From Gammaproteobacteria bacterium (GTDB lineage Bacteria; Pseudomonadota; Gammaproteobacteria; Xanthomonadales; Marinicellaceae), in the NCBI GenBank assembly GCA_041395445.1, contig JAWLAO010000008.1:1-64000 (forward strand): DNA of 64,000 nucleotides. The letters are read 5' to 3'. The position numbers and the translations under genes were made by a program. This document shows, piece after piece, positions 17,604 through 25,760 of this stretch; the first letter of the stretch is position 1; every line of letters starts with the position of its first letter. Under the pieces are notes generated by a model. It had not been told where the DNA came from and did no database searches. It saw only the letters and a list, made by a program, of their open reading frames with translations.

Positions 17604-18089
17604 TTACTTTTCAGGATTCGGATGATCTAAGACTTTTTGGGTTTGTTTGTTTCGATATTTTTTTAGTGCTGATTTAATATCATCATCACCATTGGCAAGA
17701 ATGGATGCACAACACAAAGCTGCATTTTGTGCGCCTGCAACACCAATGCTCATGGTTGCAACAGGGACACCGGCAGGCATTTGCACAATTGAGAGCAAGG
17801 AGTCAATTCCGTTTAAATTGCTGGACTTAATTGGCACACCAATAACTGGAACATGTGTAATCGCAGCAATCATTCCCGGTAAGTGTGCCGCACCACCGGC
17901 TGCAGCGATGATTACTTCATAACCATTATCTTCTGCCGAGTTGGCAAAATCATACATTAATTGTGGAGTTCGGTGCGCAGAAACCACTTGTTGATGAAAC
18001 TCAATTCCTAAATCGTTCAGGAGTTTGGCACATTCCTTCATGGTTGCCCAATCCGATTGAGAGCCCATGACCAAAGCAACTTTCTTCAT
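17604..18089 (-). CDS. purE: 5-(carboxyamino)imidazole ribonucleotide mutase
   Basis: PurE moves the carboxyl group of N5-CAIR to give CAIR in purine synthesis. The 161-residue protein has MGSQSDWATM, VSAHRTPQLMYDFA, the AAAGGAAHLPGMIAA loop and SIVQMPAGVPV, all of the class I (N5-CAIR-using) type and unlike the class II AIR carboxylases. I start at 18089 (MKKVALVMGSQSD); an upstream in-frame codon at 18128 would add 13 unrelated residues. Its usual partner purK, directly downstream, is broken. Confidence 0.94.
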   Translation of the reverse strand: MKKVALVMGSQSDWATMKECAKLLNDLGIEFHQQVVSAHRTPQLMYDFANSAEDNGYEVIIAAAGGAAHLPGMIAAITHVPVIGVPIKSSNLNGIDSLLSIVQMPAGVPVATMSIGVAGAQNAALCCASILANGDDDIKSALKKYRNKQTQKVLDHPNPEK

Positions 18090-18204
18090 AATGACATCAT
18101 ATTTTGCTAAAACGGAATTGTTACACAATTAAATTGGATTCTCAATTGTAAACAAGGAAACTGTTTTATTTATTGCGACTGGTTTTTGTTTTGATGAACT
18201 ATAA

Positions 18205-19584
18205 CTAAGTTAATCTCTCAAAATGTGCGGTAAAATGTCTTAAAAACTTGGGTTCATAAGTAATTTTTACGCCTTTTGCCTGATCTTTTTCTTTGAGGAT
18301 TTCTTCAAAGGTTTCGATGACGTAGTCAACATGGCTTTGAGTATAAACCCGACGAGGAATAGCCAGACGAACCAGTTCCATCGCCGCCGGAATCAATTTA
18401 CCATTGGCATCTTTCTTGCCAAACATCACCGAACCAATTTCGCAAGCTCGGATTCCGCCTTTGACGTACAAATCACAAGCCAATGCCTGACCGGGAAATT
18501 CATCGACCGGAATATGTGGATACATGGCTTTGGCATCGATATAAACGGCATGACCACCAATCGGACGCATCACAGGAATGCCCATCTTATGCAGGCGGTC
18601 ACCCAGATAGACAGTGCTGGTGATGCGATATTTGAGATAATCTTTGTCGAATACTTCTTGCAAACCAATCGCCAGTGCTTCCATATCCCGACCGGATAAT
18701 CCACCGTATGTGACGAAGCCTTCTTTAATGATTAAGGTATTGGTGCAAGCATCCGCTATTTTTTTATCTTTTAAGGCTATGAAACCACCCATATTAACGA
18801 GAGCATCTTTTTTCGCACTCATCACTCCACCATCGGCAAGTCCAAACATTTCCTGTGCTATTTCACGATAGTCTTTGCCTTTATAGCCTTCTTCACGTTG
18901 TTCGATGAAATAGGCGTTTTCCGCAATTCGACAACAATCAAGCACAAATAATAGATTGTATTTATCACAAATTGCCCGAACTTCTCTGGCATTTTGCATG
19001 CTGACCGGTTGCCCGCCGCCGGAATTATTGGTCACTGTCAGAATAATTGCTCCGATATTTTCAGCACCGCTATTTAAAATTTCTTTTTCCAATTGTTTAA
19101 TGTCCATATTTCCTTTAAACGGATGCTCCAAAGCCGGCTGTTTACCTTCGTCTGTGAGGCAATCAATCGCCGTTGCACCACCAAATTCGATATTGGCTCT
19201 TGTGGTATCAAAGTGTGTGTTACTGATAAAAACTTTTCCCTCGCCACCTAATAATGTGTACAAAATACTTTCACCGGCACGACCCTGATGAGTTGGAATT
19301 ACATATTGATAACCGGTTAAATCACGGATTTCATCTCGCATGCGTTCCCAGCTTCGCGCTCCTGCATAAGACTCATCACCACGCATGATTCCTGCCCATT
19401 GATTGGCACTCATCGCTGAGGTTCCGCTATCTGTCAGCAAATCAATAATCACTTTTCTGGATTCAATCAAAAAAAGATTGTTATGTGCTTCTTTCAAATA
19501 TTCCAAACGCTGATCTTCAGTTGACATTTCAATGGGTTCAACTGATTTAATACGAAAAGGCTCGATGATGGTTTTATGTTGCAT
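18205..19584 (-). CDS. tnaA: Tryptophanase
   Basis: A PLP enzyme that splits L-tryptophan to indole, pyruvate and ammonia. The 459 residues align along the whole length of the beta-eliminating lyases: EPFRIKSVEP, DLLTDSGTSAMS, THQGRAGE, NNSGGGQPVS and MSAKKDA with the PLP lysine near 259. Two positions separate tryptophanase from tyrosine phenol-lyase: EIGS (Ile where the phenol-lyase has Arg) and LRHFTAHF (His where it has Phe). Both point to tryptophanase. It follows the carbonic anhydrase gene by 18 bases in one minus-strand unit. No TnaC-like leader or tryptophan permease gene is visible here. Confidence 0.9.
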   Translation of the reverse strand: MQHKTIIEPFRIKSVEPIEMSTEDQRLEYLKEAHNNLFLIESRKVIIDLLTDSGTSAMSANQWAGIMRGDESYAGARSWERMRDEIRDLTGYQYVIPTHQGRAGESILYTLLGGEGKVFISNTHFDTTRANIEFGGATAIDCLTDEGKQPALEHPFKGNMDIKQLEKEILNSGAENIGAIILTVTNNSGGGQPVSMQNAREVRAICDKYNLLFVLDCCRIAENAYFIEQREEGYKGKDYREIAQEMFGLADGGVMSAKKDALVNMGGFIALKDKKIADACTNTLIIKEGFVTYGGLSGRDMEALAIGLQEVFDKDYLKYRITSTVYLGDRLHKMGIPVMRPIGGHAVYIDAKAMYPHIPVDEFPGQALACDLYVKGGIRACEIGSVMFGKKDANGKLIPAAMELVRLAIPRRVYTQSHVDYVIETFEEILKEKDQAKGVKITYEPKFLRHFTAHFERLT

Positions 19585-19602
19585 TATTTTTCTCAGAGTC
19601 GT

Positions 19603-20235
19603 TTAATTTTTTCTTTTTTCACTGGTATTTGTACTGGCATCAAGATCTTTTAGAATGCCGTTGTTAATATCGTAAATCCAACCGTGTACTGTCAAGTCAG
19701 CACCTTGATTCCAAGCTTTGTTGACAATCGAAGTGTTGCAAACATTGTTCACCTGCTCGATGACATTCAATTCACAAAGTCTTTGTTGGTATTGTTCTTC
19801 ATTTAGATTTTGCAGTTCATCTTTATGAAAACGAGCCACATCTTCTATGTGTCCCAACCAGTTATCAATAAGATTGGCTTCGCGGGTATTGTGGCCGTGT
19901 TTAGTTTTGTTGATTGCAGCATTGATTCCACCACAACCATAATGTCCGCAAACAATAATATGTTTCACTTTGAGCACATCAACCGCAAATTGTAAAACAG
20001 ACAAGCAGTTAATATCCGTATGCACAACGACGTTGGCAATATTTCGATGAACAAATACCTCACCGGGTGCCAGACTCAGCAACTGATTTGCAGGAACTCG
20101 ACTATCCGAACATCCAATCCATAGATATTCCGGGGATTGTTGTTCTGCTAATTCCTTAAAGAAATTCGGATTCTCGGCTTTAATTTTTTCCGCCCAGTCA
20201 GTGTTGTTTTTGAATAAGTGTTCCAGTTTCTTCAT
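19603..20235 (-). CDS. can: Beta-class carbonic anhydrase
   Basis: Interconverts CO2 and bicarbonate. The 210 residues have all zinc ligands of the class at the positions of E. coli Can: Cys42 and Asp44 in CSDSR with Arg46, and His98 and Cys101 in GHYGCGG. The conserved FVHRNIANVV and WLGHIEDVAR segments are present. It is cytosolic. It lies 2 bases after a small membrane-protein gene and 18 bases before tnaA. Bicarbonate is used by carboxylases, including PurK, whose gene nearby is broken. Confidence 0.95.
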   Translation of the reverse strand: MKKLEHLFKNNTDWAEKIKAENPNFFKELAEQQSPEYLWIGCSDSRVPANQLLSLAPGEVFVHRNIANVVVHTDINCLSVLQFAVDVLKVKHIIVCGHYGCGGINAAINKTKHGHNTREANLIDNWLGHIEDVARFHKDELQNLNEEQYQQRLCELNVIEQVNNVCNTSIVNKAWNQGADLTVHGWIYDINNGILKDLDASTNTSEKRKN

Positions 20236-20237
20236 GT

Positions 20238-20513
20238 TTAAAATGAAATTTTATCAATAAAAAAATAAGATGGGATAATTGTACAACACATCAACACAAA
20301 GCCGATAATGAGCTGTTTCCCTTGTTTGGAAGCATCCTGCCAATTCTTTATGCAATAAGCAATTGATAATGGATTGAGAATAAAAAGTACCGCACCCATC
20401 GAGTATTGTTTTTTCCCTAATGCCATGAAAATAGTATTCATCCAGCCGACAAAGTAGAGCAAAACACCGACGCTCCCGGCAAGAATAACCAAAATTATCA
20501 GAAAATCATACAT
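20238..20513 (-). CDS. Small membrane protein of unknown function
   Basis: A 91-residue protein with about three hydrophobic segments (near 4-25, 38-54 and 68-87) and a central basic loop NWQDASKQGKQ. It resembles small inner-membrane proteins with the pattern GAVLFILNPLSIAYCIKNW, but I do not recognise a named family. It is first in a minus-strand unit with can and tnaA, separated from can by 2 bases. Confidence 0.65.
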   Translation of the reverse strand: MYDFLIILVILAGSVGVLLYFVGWMNTIFMALGKKQYSMGAVLFILNPLSIAYCIKNWQDASKQGKQLIIGFVLMCCTIIPSYFFIDKISF

Positions 20514-20596
20514 GGATATTATAAAGTCACGAAATGTCTGATATTGTACAGAAACTTTCAGCCGCTGTGTAAACTTTGAGCCGAATTTTATAATTT

Positions 20597-20636
20597 AGCA
20601 GAAGTTTGAAAAGCAATAAAACATGAAACTTCTGCT
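20597..20636. promoter_or_regulatory. Perfect 11-bp inverted repeat upstream of the CoA transferase gene
   Basis: AGCAGAAGTTT (20597-20607) and AAACTTCTGCT (20626-20636) form a perfect stem with an 18-base loop. It lies in the divergent spacer between the small membrane protein and the CoA transferase. It may be an operator or an RNA hairpin in the leader of the downstream gene. Confidence 0.5.
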
Positions 20637-20708
20637 CAATTGATTGCAGTCAAATTATTGATTCCGTTTATCGGATATGATGCACACCAATCGTAAAAAT
20701 TCAAACAC

Positions 20709-22067
20709 ATGAAAATATTCAACAAGGTCGAAGACATCATCAATAAAGACTTTCTGCCACCGGGAACACTTTTATATTCAGCCGGCAATGCAACCACTCC
20801 GCAAGTTTTGTTGAAACAAATCATCGCTGATGAAAACATTAAGGATATTGATATTCTCAGTTTGTTATTACTTGGCGATATTGGCGAAATTTTTTCAGAG
20901 CAAGTCTGCAAACGTATCAACCACAGGGTTTTGTTTGCCGGTTCCCATTCGCGAGAAGTGCTTAATCACGGACAGGCTTCTTATCAAATGATGCATCTCT
21001 CGGACATACCGCATCAAGTTCGGGATTATCTCAAACCAAATGTCGTTTTGTTGACTGTTTCCGGACCTGATAACGGCGGAAATTACAGCTATGGAAGCAC
21101 GGTTGAAGGTCTCAAAGCTGCAGTTGAAACCGCTAAATCCAATAACGGTCTGGTTATCGCTGAAAGAAACAAACAAATGCCTTTTGTCTTAGGAACAACA
21201 ATCAAGGAATCTGAAATTGATTATTTGATTGATACCGATTATGAATTGCCTGTCAGTCCTGTGCAAGAACCTGATGAAATCGCTCGAAAGATTGGTAACC
21301 TTATTGCCGAATTGTACATTCAGGATGGCAGCACATTGCAATACGGAATTGGCGAAGTTCCAGCTGCGGTCACCGATGCCATTATAAAAAAAGGCGTGAA
21401 AGACATTGGAATTTACACCGAGCTTTTTTCAGATTCAATGCGAGAGTTGATTACTGAAGGAATTGTAACCAACAAATATTCAGCAGTTAATTTTGCTATT
21501 GCCAGTATTTTTCTATCCAGTAGTAAACAAGGCTATGAGTGGCTGAATTTCAACAGCTCAGTTCAATCACGTCCTTGCGATACTACCAACAGCGTTTTGA
21601 AAATTGCCCAACAACATCGAATGACCGCTATCAATAGCGCTATTGGTGTCGATTTACACGGCAACATTTGGGCAGATTCCTTACAAGGCAGAATGATTTA
21701 TAGCGGAATTGGCGGGCAAGCCGATTTTCTTCGGGGTTCCTATCTGTCTAAACAAGGTTATGGAATTATTGCAATGAAGTCAGAAACCCGCAAAAGCGTT
21801 TCAAAAATCATGGAATTATGCCCTGAAGGAATCACCACCACAGCCATTGCAGCCGATCCGGTAATTATTGTGACTGAGAATGGAGCATTCAATCCTATGG
21901 GCTTGAACATTGCCGAGCATGCAGTTGGCATTGCTCATTTGGCAAAAGCTGAGGTTCGTGACAATCTTCTAAGATATATTTATGACAGCAAGGTCTATCA
22001 CAAACCGCAAATTGCATTGAAAGAAAGCATTCCCAAGGGCTTTGTCCCTTATGAATCAGTTTTTTAA
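20709..22067 (+). CDS. Acetyl-CoA hydrolase/4-hydroxybutyrate CoA-transferase family protein
   Basis: A 452-residue family I CoA transferase. Seen: PPGTLLYSAGNATTP at the N-terminus, QYGIGEVPAAV, the likely catalytic Glu in GIYTELFSDSM, GIGGQADFLRGS, and the C-terminal NIAEHAVGIAHLAKAEVRD. Members transfer CoA between short acyl groups (acetate, 4-hydroxybutyrate, succinate) or hydrolyse acetyl-CoA; the sequence does not fix which. It is cytosolic and stands alone on the plus strand. Length is near the family norm. Confidence 0.85.
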   Translation: MKIFNKVEDIINKDFLPPGTLLYSAGNATTPQVLLKQIIADENIKDIDILSLLLLGDIGEIFSEQVCKRINHRVLFAGSHSREVLNHGQASYQMMHLSDIPHQVRDYLKPNVVLLTVSGPDNGGNYSYGSTVEGLKAAVETAKSNNGLVIAERNKQMPFVLGTTIKESEIDYLIDTDYELPVSPVQEPDEIARKIGNLIAELYIQDGSTLQYGIGEVPAAVTDAIIKKGVKDIGIYTELFSDSMRELITEGIVTNKYSAVNFAIASIFLSSSKQGYEWLNFNSSVQSRPCDTTNSVLKIAQQHRMTAINSAIGVDLHGNIWADSLQGRMIYSGIGGQADFLRGSYLSKQGYGIIAMKSETRKSVSKIMELCPEGITTTAIAADPVIIVTENGAFNPMGLNIAEHAVGIAHLAKAEVRDNLLRYIYDSKVYHKPQIALKESIPKGFVPYESVF

Positions 22068-22132
22068 GAAATTGAGTTGATTTCAAGATTTGAAATTATC
22101 AAAATAGCGATAAATACTCAAACAGAATAACA

Positions 22133-22462
22133 ATGATTCTCAGAAGAACATGTCCTCATTGCAGCGAAAAAAGCATCTCAGCTCTTCAGGTTCTAAATCT
22201 AATTCTTGGTCAGAGCAAACAAAATTGCAGTAATTGTGGAATAGACATAGAACTTTCAAATCAAGGATTTTTTACTAAATCTATATTTTGGTTTATTGAA
22301 GCTGTCATGTATTCGTTACTGGTTTCAATTAGCTGGTATTACAAAAGCTGGTTGGTATTTTCTTTTGGGCTTTGTATCTCCGCATCCATAGAATTATTTA
22401 TGTTGTTACATATTCCAATCCTATTCGTTGGTAAGAGAAACAGGGTCGATAAAATCATTTAG
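22133..22462 (+). CDS. Small zinc-ribbon-like membrane protein
   Basis: A 109-residue protein of unknown function. Two CxxC pairs (CPHC near residue 8 and CSNC near 36) form a probable zinc ribbon at the N-terminus. Two hydrophobic segments follow, including SIFWFIEAVMYSLLVSISWY, and the protein ends with basic residues. No named family is recognised. It lies between the CoA transferase and the DUF1232 gene on the same strand. Confidence 0.6.
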   Translation: MILRRTCPHCSEKSISALQVLNLILGQSKQNCSNCGIDIELSNQGFFTKSIFWFIEAVMYSLLVSISWYYKSWLVFSFGLCISASIELFMLLHIPILFVGKRNRVDKII

Positions 22463-22544
22463 GTAAATATAAGTTCTGGTATTTATATTCGGATGATTTT
22501 AATGCATAATAAAAGCACAATTAACTATAACAACAGGGGTGAAT

Positions 22545-23051
22545 ATGGTTTCTATTTCAATTGATATTGACAACCAAGTTAAAGAGCATTTTAATCAATT
22601 TGTAAAAAATCATGGTTCGGTGATTAATGACAGCGATATTAAACATGCCAAAGAAAAAATTGCTGAAATCAGAGCGTCTGATTCCGATGGATATATCATC
22701 GAGCAAACCTCATCATTGGAATCAATGATTGCGATGATTTCCGATAAAACTTGGGAATCGGATAAAGAAAATCTCAAAAAAATCAACGCAACGATTAAAT
22801 ATTTTGTCGATGATGAAGATATTATCCCCGATCATATTCCTGGGATTGGTTATCTGGATGACTGTATCATTATTGACAACACAATGGATGAAGTCAGTGA
22901 TGAATTGGATGAGTATAAAGATTTCTGTCGTACTCGTTTAGTTTATGCCAAAGGTGAAAAATTTACCTTTGATGACTGGTCCAAAATAAAAAATCAGGAA
23001 GCCGTCAGCCGTGTTCGCAATCGCAGATTGAGACGTTCTAAAAAGTTTTAA
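22545..23051 (+). CDS. YkvA/DUF1232 family protein
   Basis: About 168 residues. The C-terminal half carries the DUF1232 signature YFVDDEDIIPDHIPGIGYLD followed by DCIIID; the N-terminal part is helical and charged. Function is unknown; many relatives are small membrane-linked proteins, but here no clear transmembrane segment is present. The ATG at 22545 has CAGGGGTG just upstream; a GTG at 22539 is also in frame. A terminator follows. Confidence 0.75.
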   Translation: MVSISIDIDNQVKEHFNQFVKNHGSVINDSDIKHAKEKIAEIRASDSDGYIIEQTSSLESMIAMISDKTWESDKENLKKINATIKYFVDDEDIIPDHIPGIGYLDDCIIIDNTMDEVSDELDEYKDFCRTRLVYAKGEKFTFDDWSKIKNQEAVSRVRNRRLRRSKKF

Positions 23052-23090
23052 TGAGATGTTTTAGGTTACATAAAGTCTTAGTTTAATTAT

Positions 23091-23117
23091 AAACCCTGCT
23101 ACATTGCGGGGTTTTTT
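23091..23117 (+). terminator. Rho-independent terminator of the DUF1232 gene
   Basis: AAACCCTGC pairs with GCGGGGTTT (one G-T pair) around TACATT, with a six-T tail. It lies about 40 bases after the DUF1232 stop. Confidence 0.85.
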
Positions 23118-23130
23118 ATTTGGTAAATCT

Positions 23131-23342
23131 GTCATCCTGAGCGAATGCGAAGGATCTTCATAGAAAATATTATTGACTATGAAGAACATGAAGTTCTTGA
23201 AGGGGTTTTACTAAGGAAATAAATCAAAAATTTATCTATTAAAAATGCCACGGATGGAATAAGATAAATAGTTGATTGCTTTTAGTTTTGGCTTTGCCAT
23301 TTTAAGGATAATGAAAATGAATTTCTGTTAATTTGACTAATT
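23131..23342. other. Non-coding, with dispersed repeat words
   Basis: After the terminator comes GTCATCCTGAGCGAATGCGA, a common kind of dispersed repeat word, and GAAGAACATGAAGTTCTTGA at 23181. A related word is found inverted at 44906-44927. I see no gene before the LRR protein start. Confidence 0.45.
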
Positions 23343-25742
23343 ATGCTTTTGAGAACTTTTTTACTACTGATTTTTTTATCGCTCTGTGCTTTTCTTATTT
23401 TCTTCGACTGGAAAGAGATAGTTCACCACTTTGAAACAGGTATGCCTATACCTGTCAGTCAAAAAGAAGTGATCAAACAAAATAATGATGTAACCAGAGA
23501 ACATATCCAGCAAAGATTAAACAAATTAACTCATCACAAATCAGACAACTATTCAAATTTATATTTTCCGGATTTGAATTTCAGAAGTTGTATACAAAAA
23601 CTCAAACGATACAAGCCTGAACAAATTCAACATCTGGATTGCAGCAACCAAAATATTAAAGATATCACTGGCATAAATCATCTCAGCAATTTAATAAGTT
23701 TGGATTTGTCCGGAAATCAAATTGAAAGCATTCATTTAAGTGGCAACCAAATACTTCAAACAGTAAACATCAGCCAAAATAAACTAAAAAATTTAAGTGG
23801 TTTACCGAAAACCTTGGTTGAACTAAATGCTAACAACAATAAACTCGAATATTTAAAAATTGAAGAAACACCAGAGTTAAGAAAACTACAGATCGCAAAT
23901 AATTTTCTAATTGATTTTTCCATTGATGCACCCAATCTTGAGTTGTTGGATATCAGAAATAATCAATTACTTAAAGTTGAATTAAAAAATCAAAAGAGTT
24001 TAAAAACATTACTCTTGGCTGACAATCAATTAAGTTTATTCAAGATCGATGGATTTCAAAATATTAAATACATTGACTTGAGAAACAATCATATAAACCG
24101 TTTTGAAAACTCGTTCATAGAACATTACTTTACTCTGTTTATGGACGGAAACGGTAAATTCTCTGATAATGGTCAATTCAAACTCACATTTCCCAAAGCA
24201 CATATAATCACTCAAGATCTTCCTGGAAAAGATTTTCCAGATTCAGTTCTGCGTGATTGTATCGCTTTACACCTTGAAACAACTATCGATAAAATTCAAT
24301 CAATCAATTGCTATGAAGCTAGCCAAATAATTAATGGAGGGAATAAAATCCAAGACACTACAGGCCTAGAACACTTGGTATCACTCAGGTATCTCATCAT
24401 GGATAATCAGGATATTAGTAGCATAGATTTAAAACCTTTCGATAAACTGGAAAACATCAATCTTAGCAACAATAAACTTTCAACTATTGATATCGCTAAC
24501 AATTTCCAGCTAACTAATGCTGATTTTTCAAATAATTTAATAGAGAACTTTAGTACAGAAAATCTACAATTAAGAAGATTAAATCTAAGCCATAACAAAC
24601 TGAATGAAATCAATCTGGATGGAGTTCAAAATTTACGTGACCTAAATTTAAGCCACAATGATTTACAACAGGTTGATATTTCATCACTTGTAAAATTAAG
24701 AAGTTTAAATATCGAAAACAATAAACTTAAAGATATTGAGTTGGAAAATATTCCTTATTTGAAAGGTGTTAAACTAAATAACAATCCTTGGTCAGAAGCA
24801 GCATATCGTTATTTCCAACAGCGATTTTATAATACTTCTAAATCACGGAATGATTCGATGTTCAAAGGTCAGATAAGCATTCCCAAAGTTTTTGCTGCTG
24901 CTGAAAATACTTTTCCTGATCCGGGGTTTCGTCGTTGTGTGACTAAACATGTGAATGATGCGATAGAAAACTCCGTTAATGTCATAATTCATCTAAGTTG
25001 TCAAGGTCGTGCTATCAAAGATATTACCGGCATTGAAACAATGCCTCAACTCGAAGCAATTTCTCTAACATCATCTTACATTAATGAACTAGATTTAAGC
25101 ATTTATAAAAAGTTGGTCTCACTGAGACTAAGAGAGACAAAAATCAAACATTTGGATTTATCTGGAAATCCATTATTGAAATCACTCGAATTACAAAGTA
25201 ACCAAATAGAATCAATTACATTCAATAAAAACCAAGATATAATTTATATGGATGTCAGTAATAATAATTTAAAAGAGCTGAATCTACATTCCATGTCTAG
25301 TTTAGAAAAATTATTCGCACATAATAATCAATTAAAGATATTCAGTCATGCAGAATATCCAAACATGACTTTGCTAAAACTGTCAAATAATCAACTTTCA
25401 AGACTGAACACCAACAGCTTCAAAAGTGTTAAATATCTGTACCTTGATAACAACCAATTCACTCATATAGATTTAATACCTTTAACACAACTAGAAACAT
25501 TGATTATCAATAACAATTTATTAAATCAACTCGATTTATCAACTGCTATTAAATTGAATGGTGTTTATATTTACGATAATCCATTACCAAAACTAGATTT
25601 AACTCATGGAAACTTCGAGTCAGTTAGGGTTGATTTGTTACAATATGGATACTTAAAACAAACTCATCAATTAGAGATTTTTGATTACGAAGAAAATATT
25701 GAAAAAGGTCGATATAAATTTCTGAAAAAAAAAGTTTACTGA
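23343..25742 (+). CDS. Leucine-rich-repeat protein with three repeated modules
   Basis: A 799-residue protein starting with a single hydrophobic segment (LRTFLLLIFLSLCAFLIFF) that acts as membrane anchor or uncleaved signal. The rest is made of LRRs of the L-x-L-x-x-N-x-L type (LISLDLSGNQIES, LRRLNLSHNKLNEINL). Three modules each begin with a cap: FPDLNFRSC at 75, FPDSVLRDC at 298 and FPDPGFRRC at 524, spaced 223 and 226 residues. Each cap has a second Cys 20-30 residues on (LDCSNQ, INCYEA, LSCQGR), so a disulfide is likely and exposure to the periplasm or outside is implied. Such proteins usually bind other proteins; no partner is visible. It converges on mnmG with an 18-base gap. Confidence 0.8.
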   Translation: MLLRTFLLLIFLSLCAFLIFFDWKEIVHHFETGMPIPVSQKEVIKQNNDVTREHIQQRLNKLTHHKSDNYSNLYFPDLNFRSCIQKLKRYKPEQIQHLDCSNQNIKDITGINHLSNLISLDLSGNQIESIHLSGNQILQTVNISQNKLKNLSGLPKTLVELNANNNKLEYLKIEETPELRKLQIANNFLIDFSIDAPNLELLDIRNNQLLKVELKNQKSLKTLLLADNQLSLFKIDGFQNIKYIDLRNNHINRFENSFIEHYFTLFMDGNGKFSDNGQFKLTFPKAHIITQDLPGKDFPDSVLRDCIALHLETTIDKIQSINCYEASQIINGGNKIQDTTGLEHLVSLRYLIMDNQDISSIDLKPFDKLENINLSNNKLSTIDIANNFQLTNADFSNNLIENFSTENLQLRRLNLSHNKLNEINLDGVQNLRDLNLSHNDLQQVDISSLVKLRSLNIENNKLKDIELENIPYLKGVKLNNNPWSEAAYRYFQQRFYNTSKSRNDSMFKGQISIPKVFAAAENTFPDPGFRRCVTKHVNDAIENSVNVIIHLSCQGRAIKDITGIETMPQLEAISLTSSYINELDLSIYKKLVSLRLRETKIKHLDLSGNPLLKSLELQSNQIESITFNKNQDIIYMDVSNNNLKELNLHSMSSLEKLFAHNNQLKIFSHAEYPNMTLLKLSNNQLSRLNTNSFKSVKYLYLDNNQFTHIDLIPLTQLETLIINNNLLNQLDLSTAIKLNGVYIYDNPLPKLDLTHGNFESVRVDLLQYGYLKQTHQLEIFDYEENIEKGRYKFLKKKVY

Positions 25743-25760
25743 ATAATCAAATCAGTTATT

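Noticed and set aside
18205..19584. Tyrosine phenol-lyase instead of tryptophanase
   Set aside because: The residues that distinguish the two (EIGS and LRHFTA) match tryptophanase.
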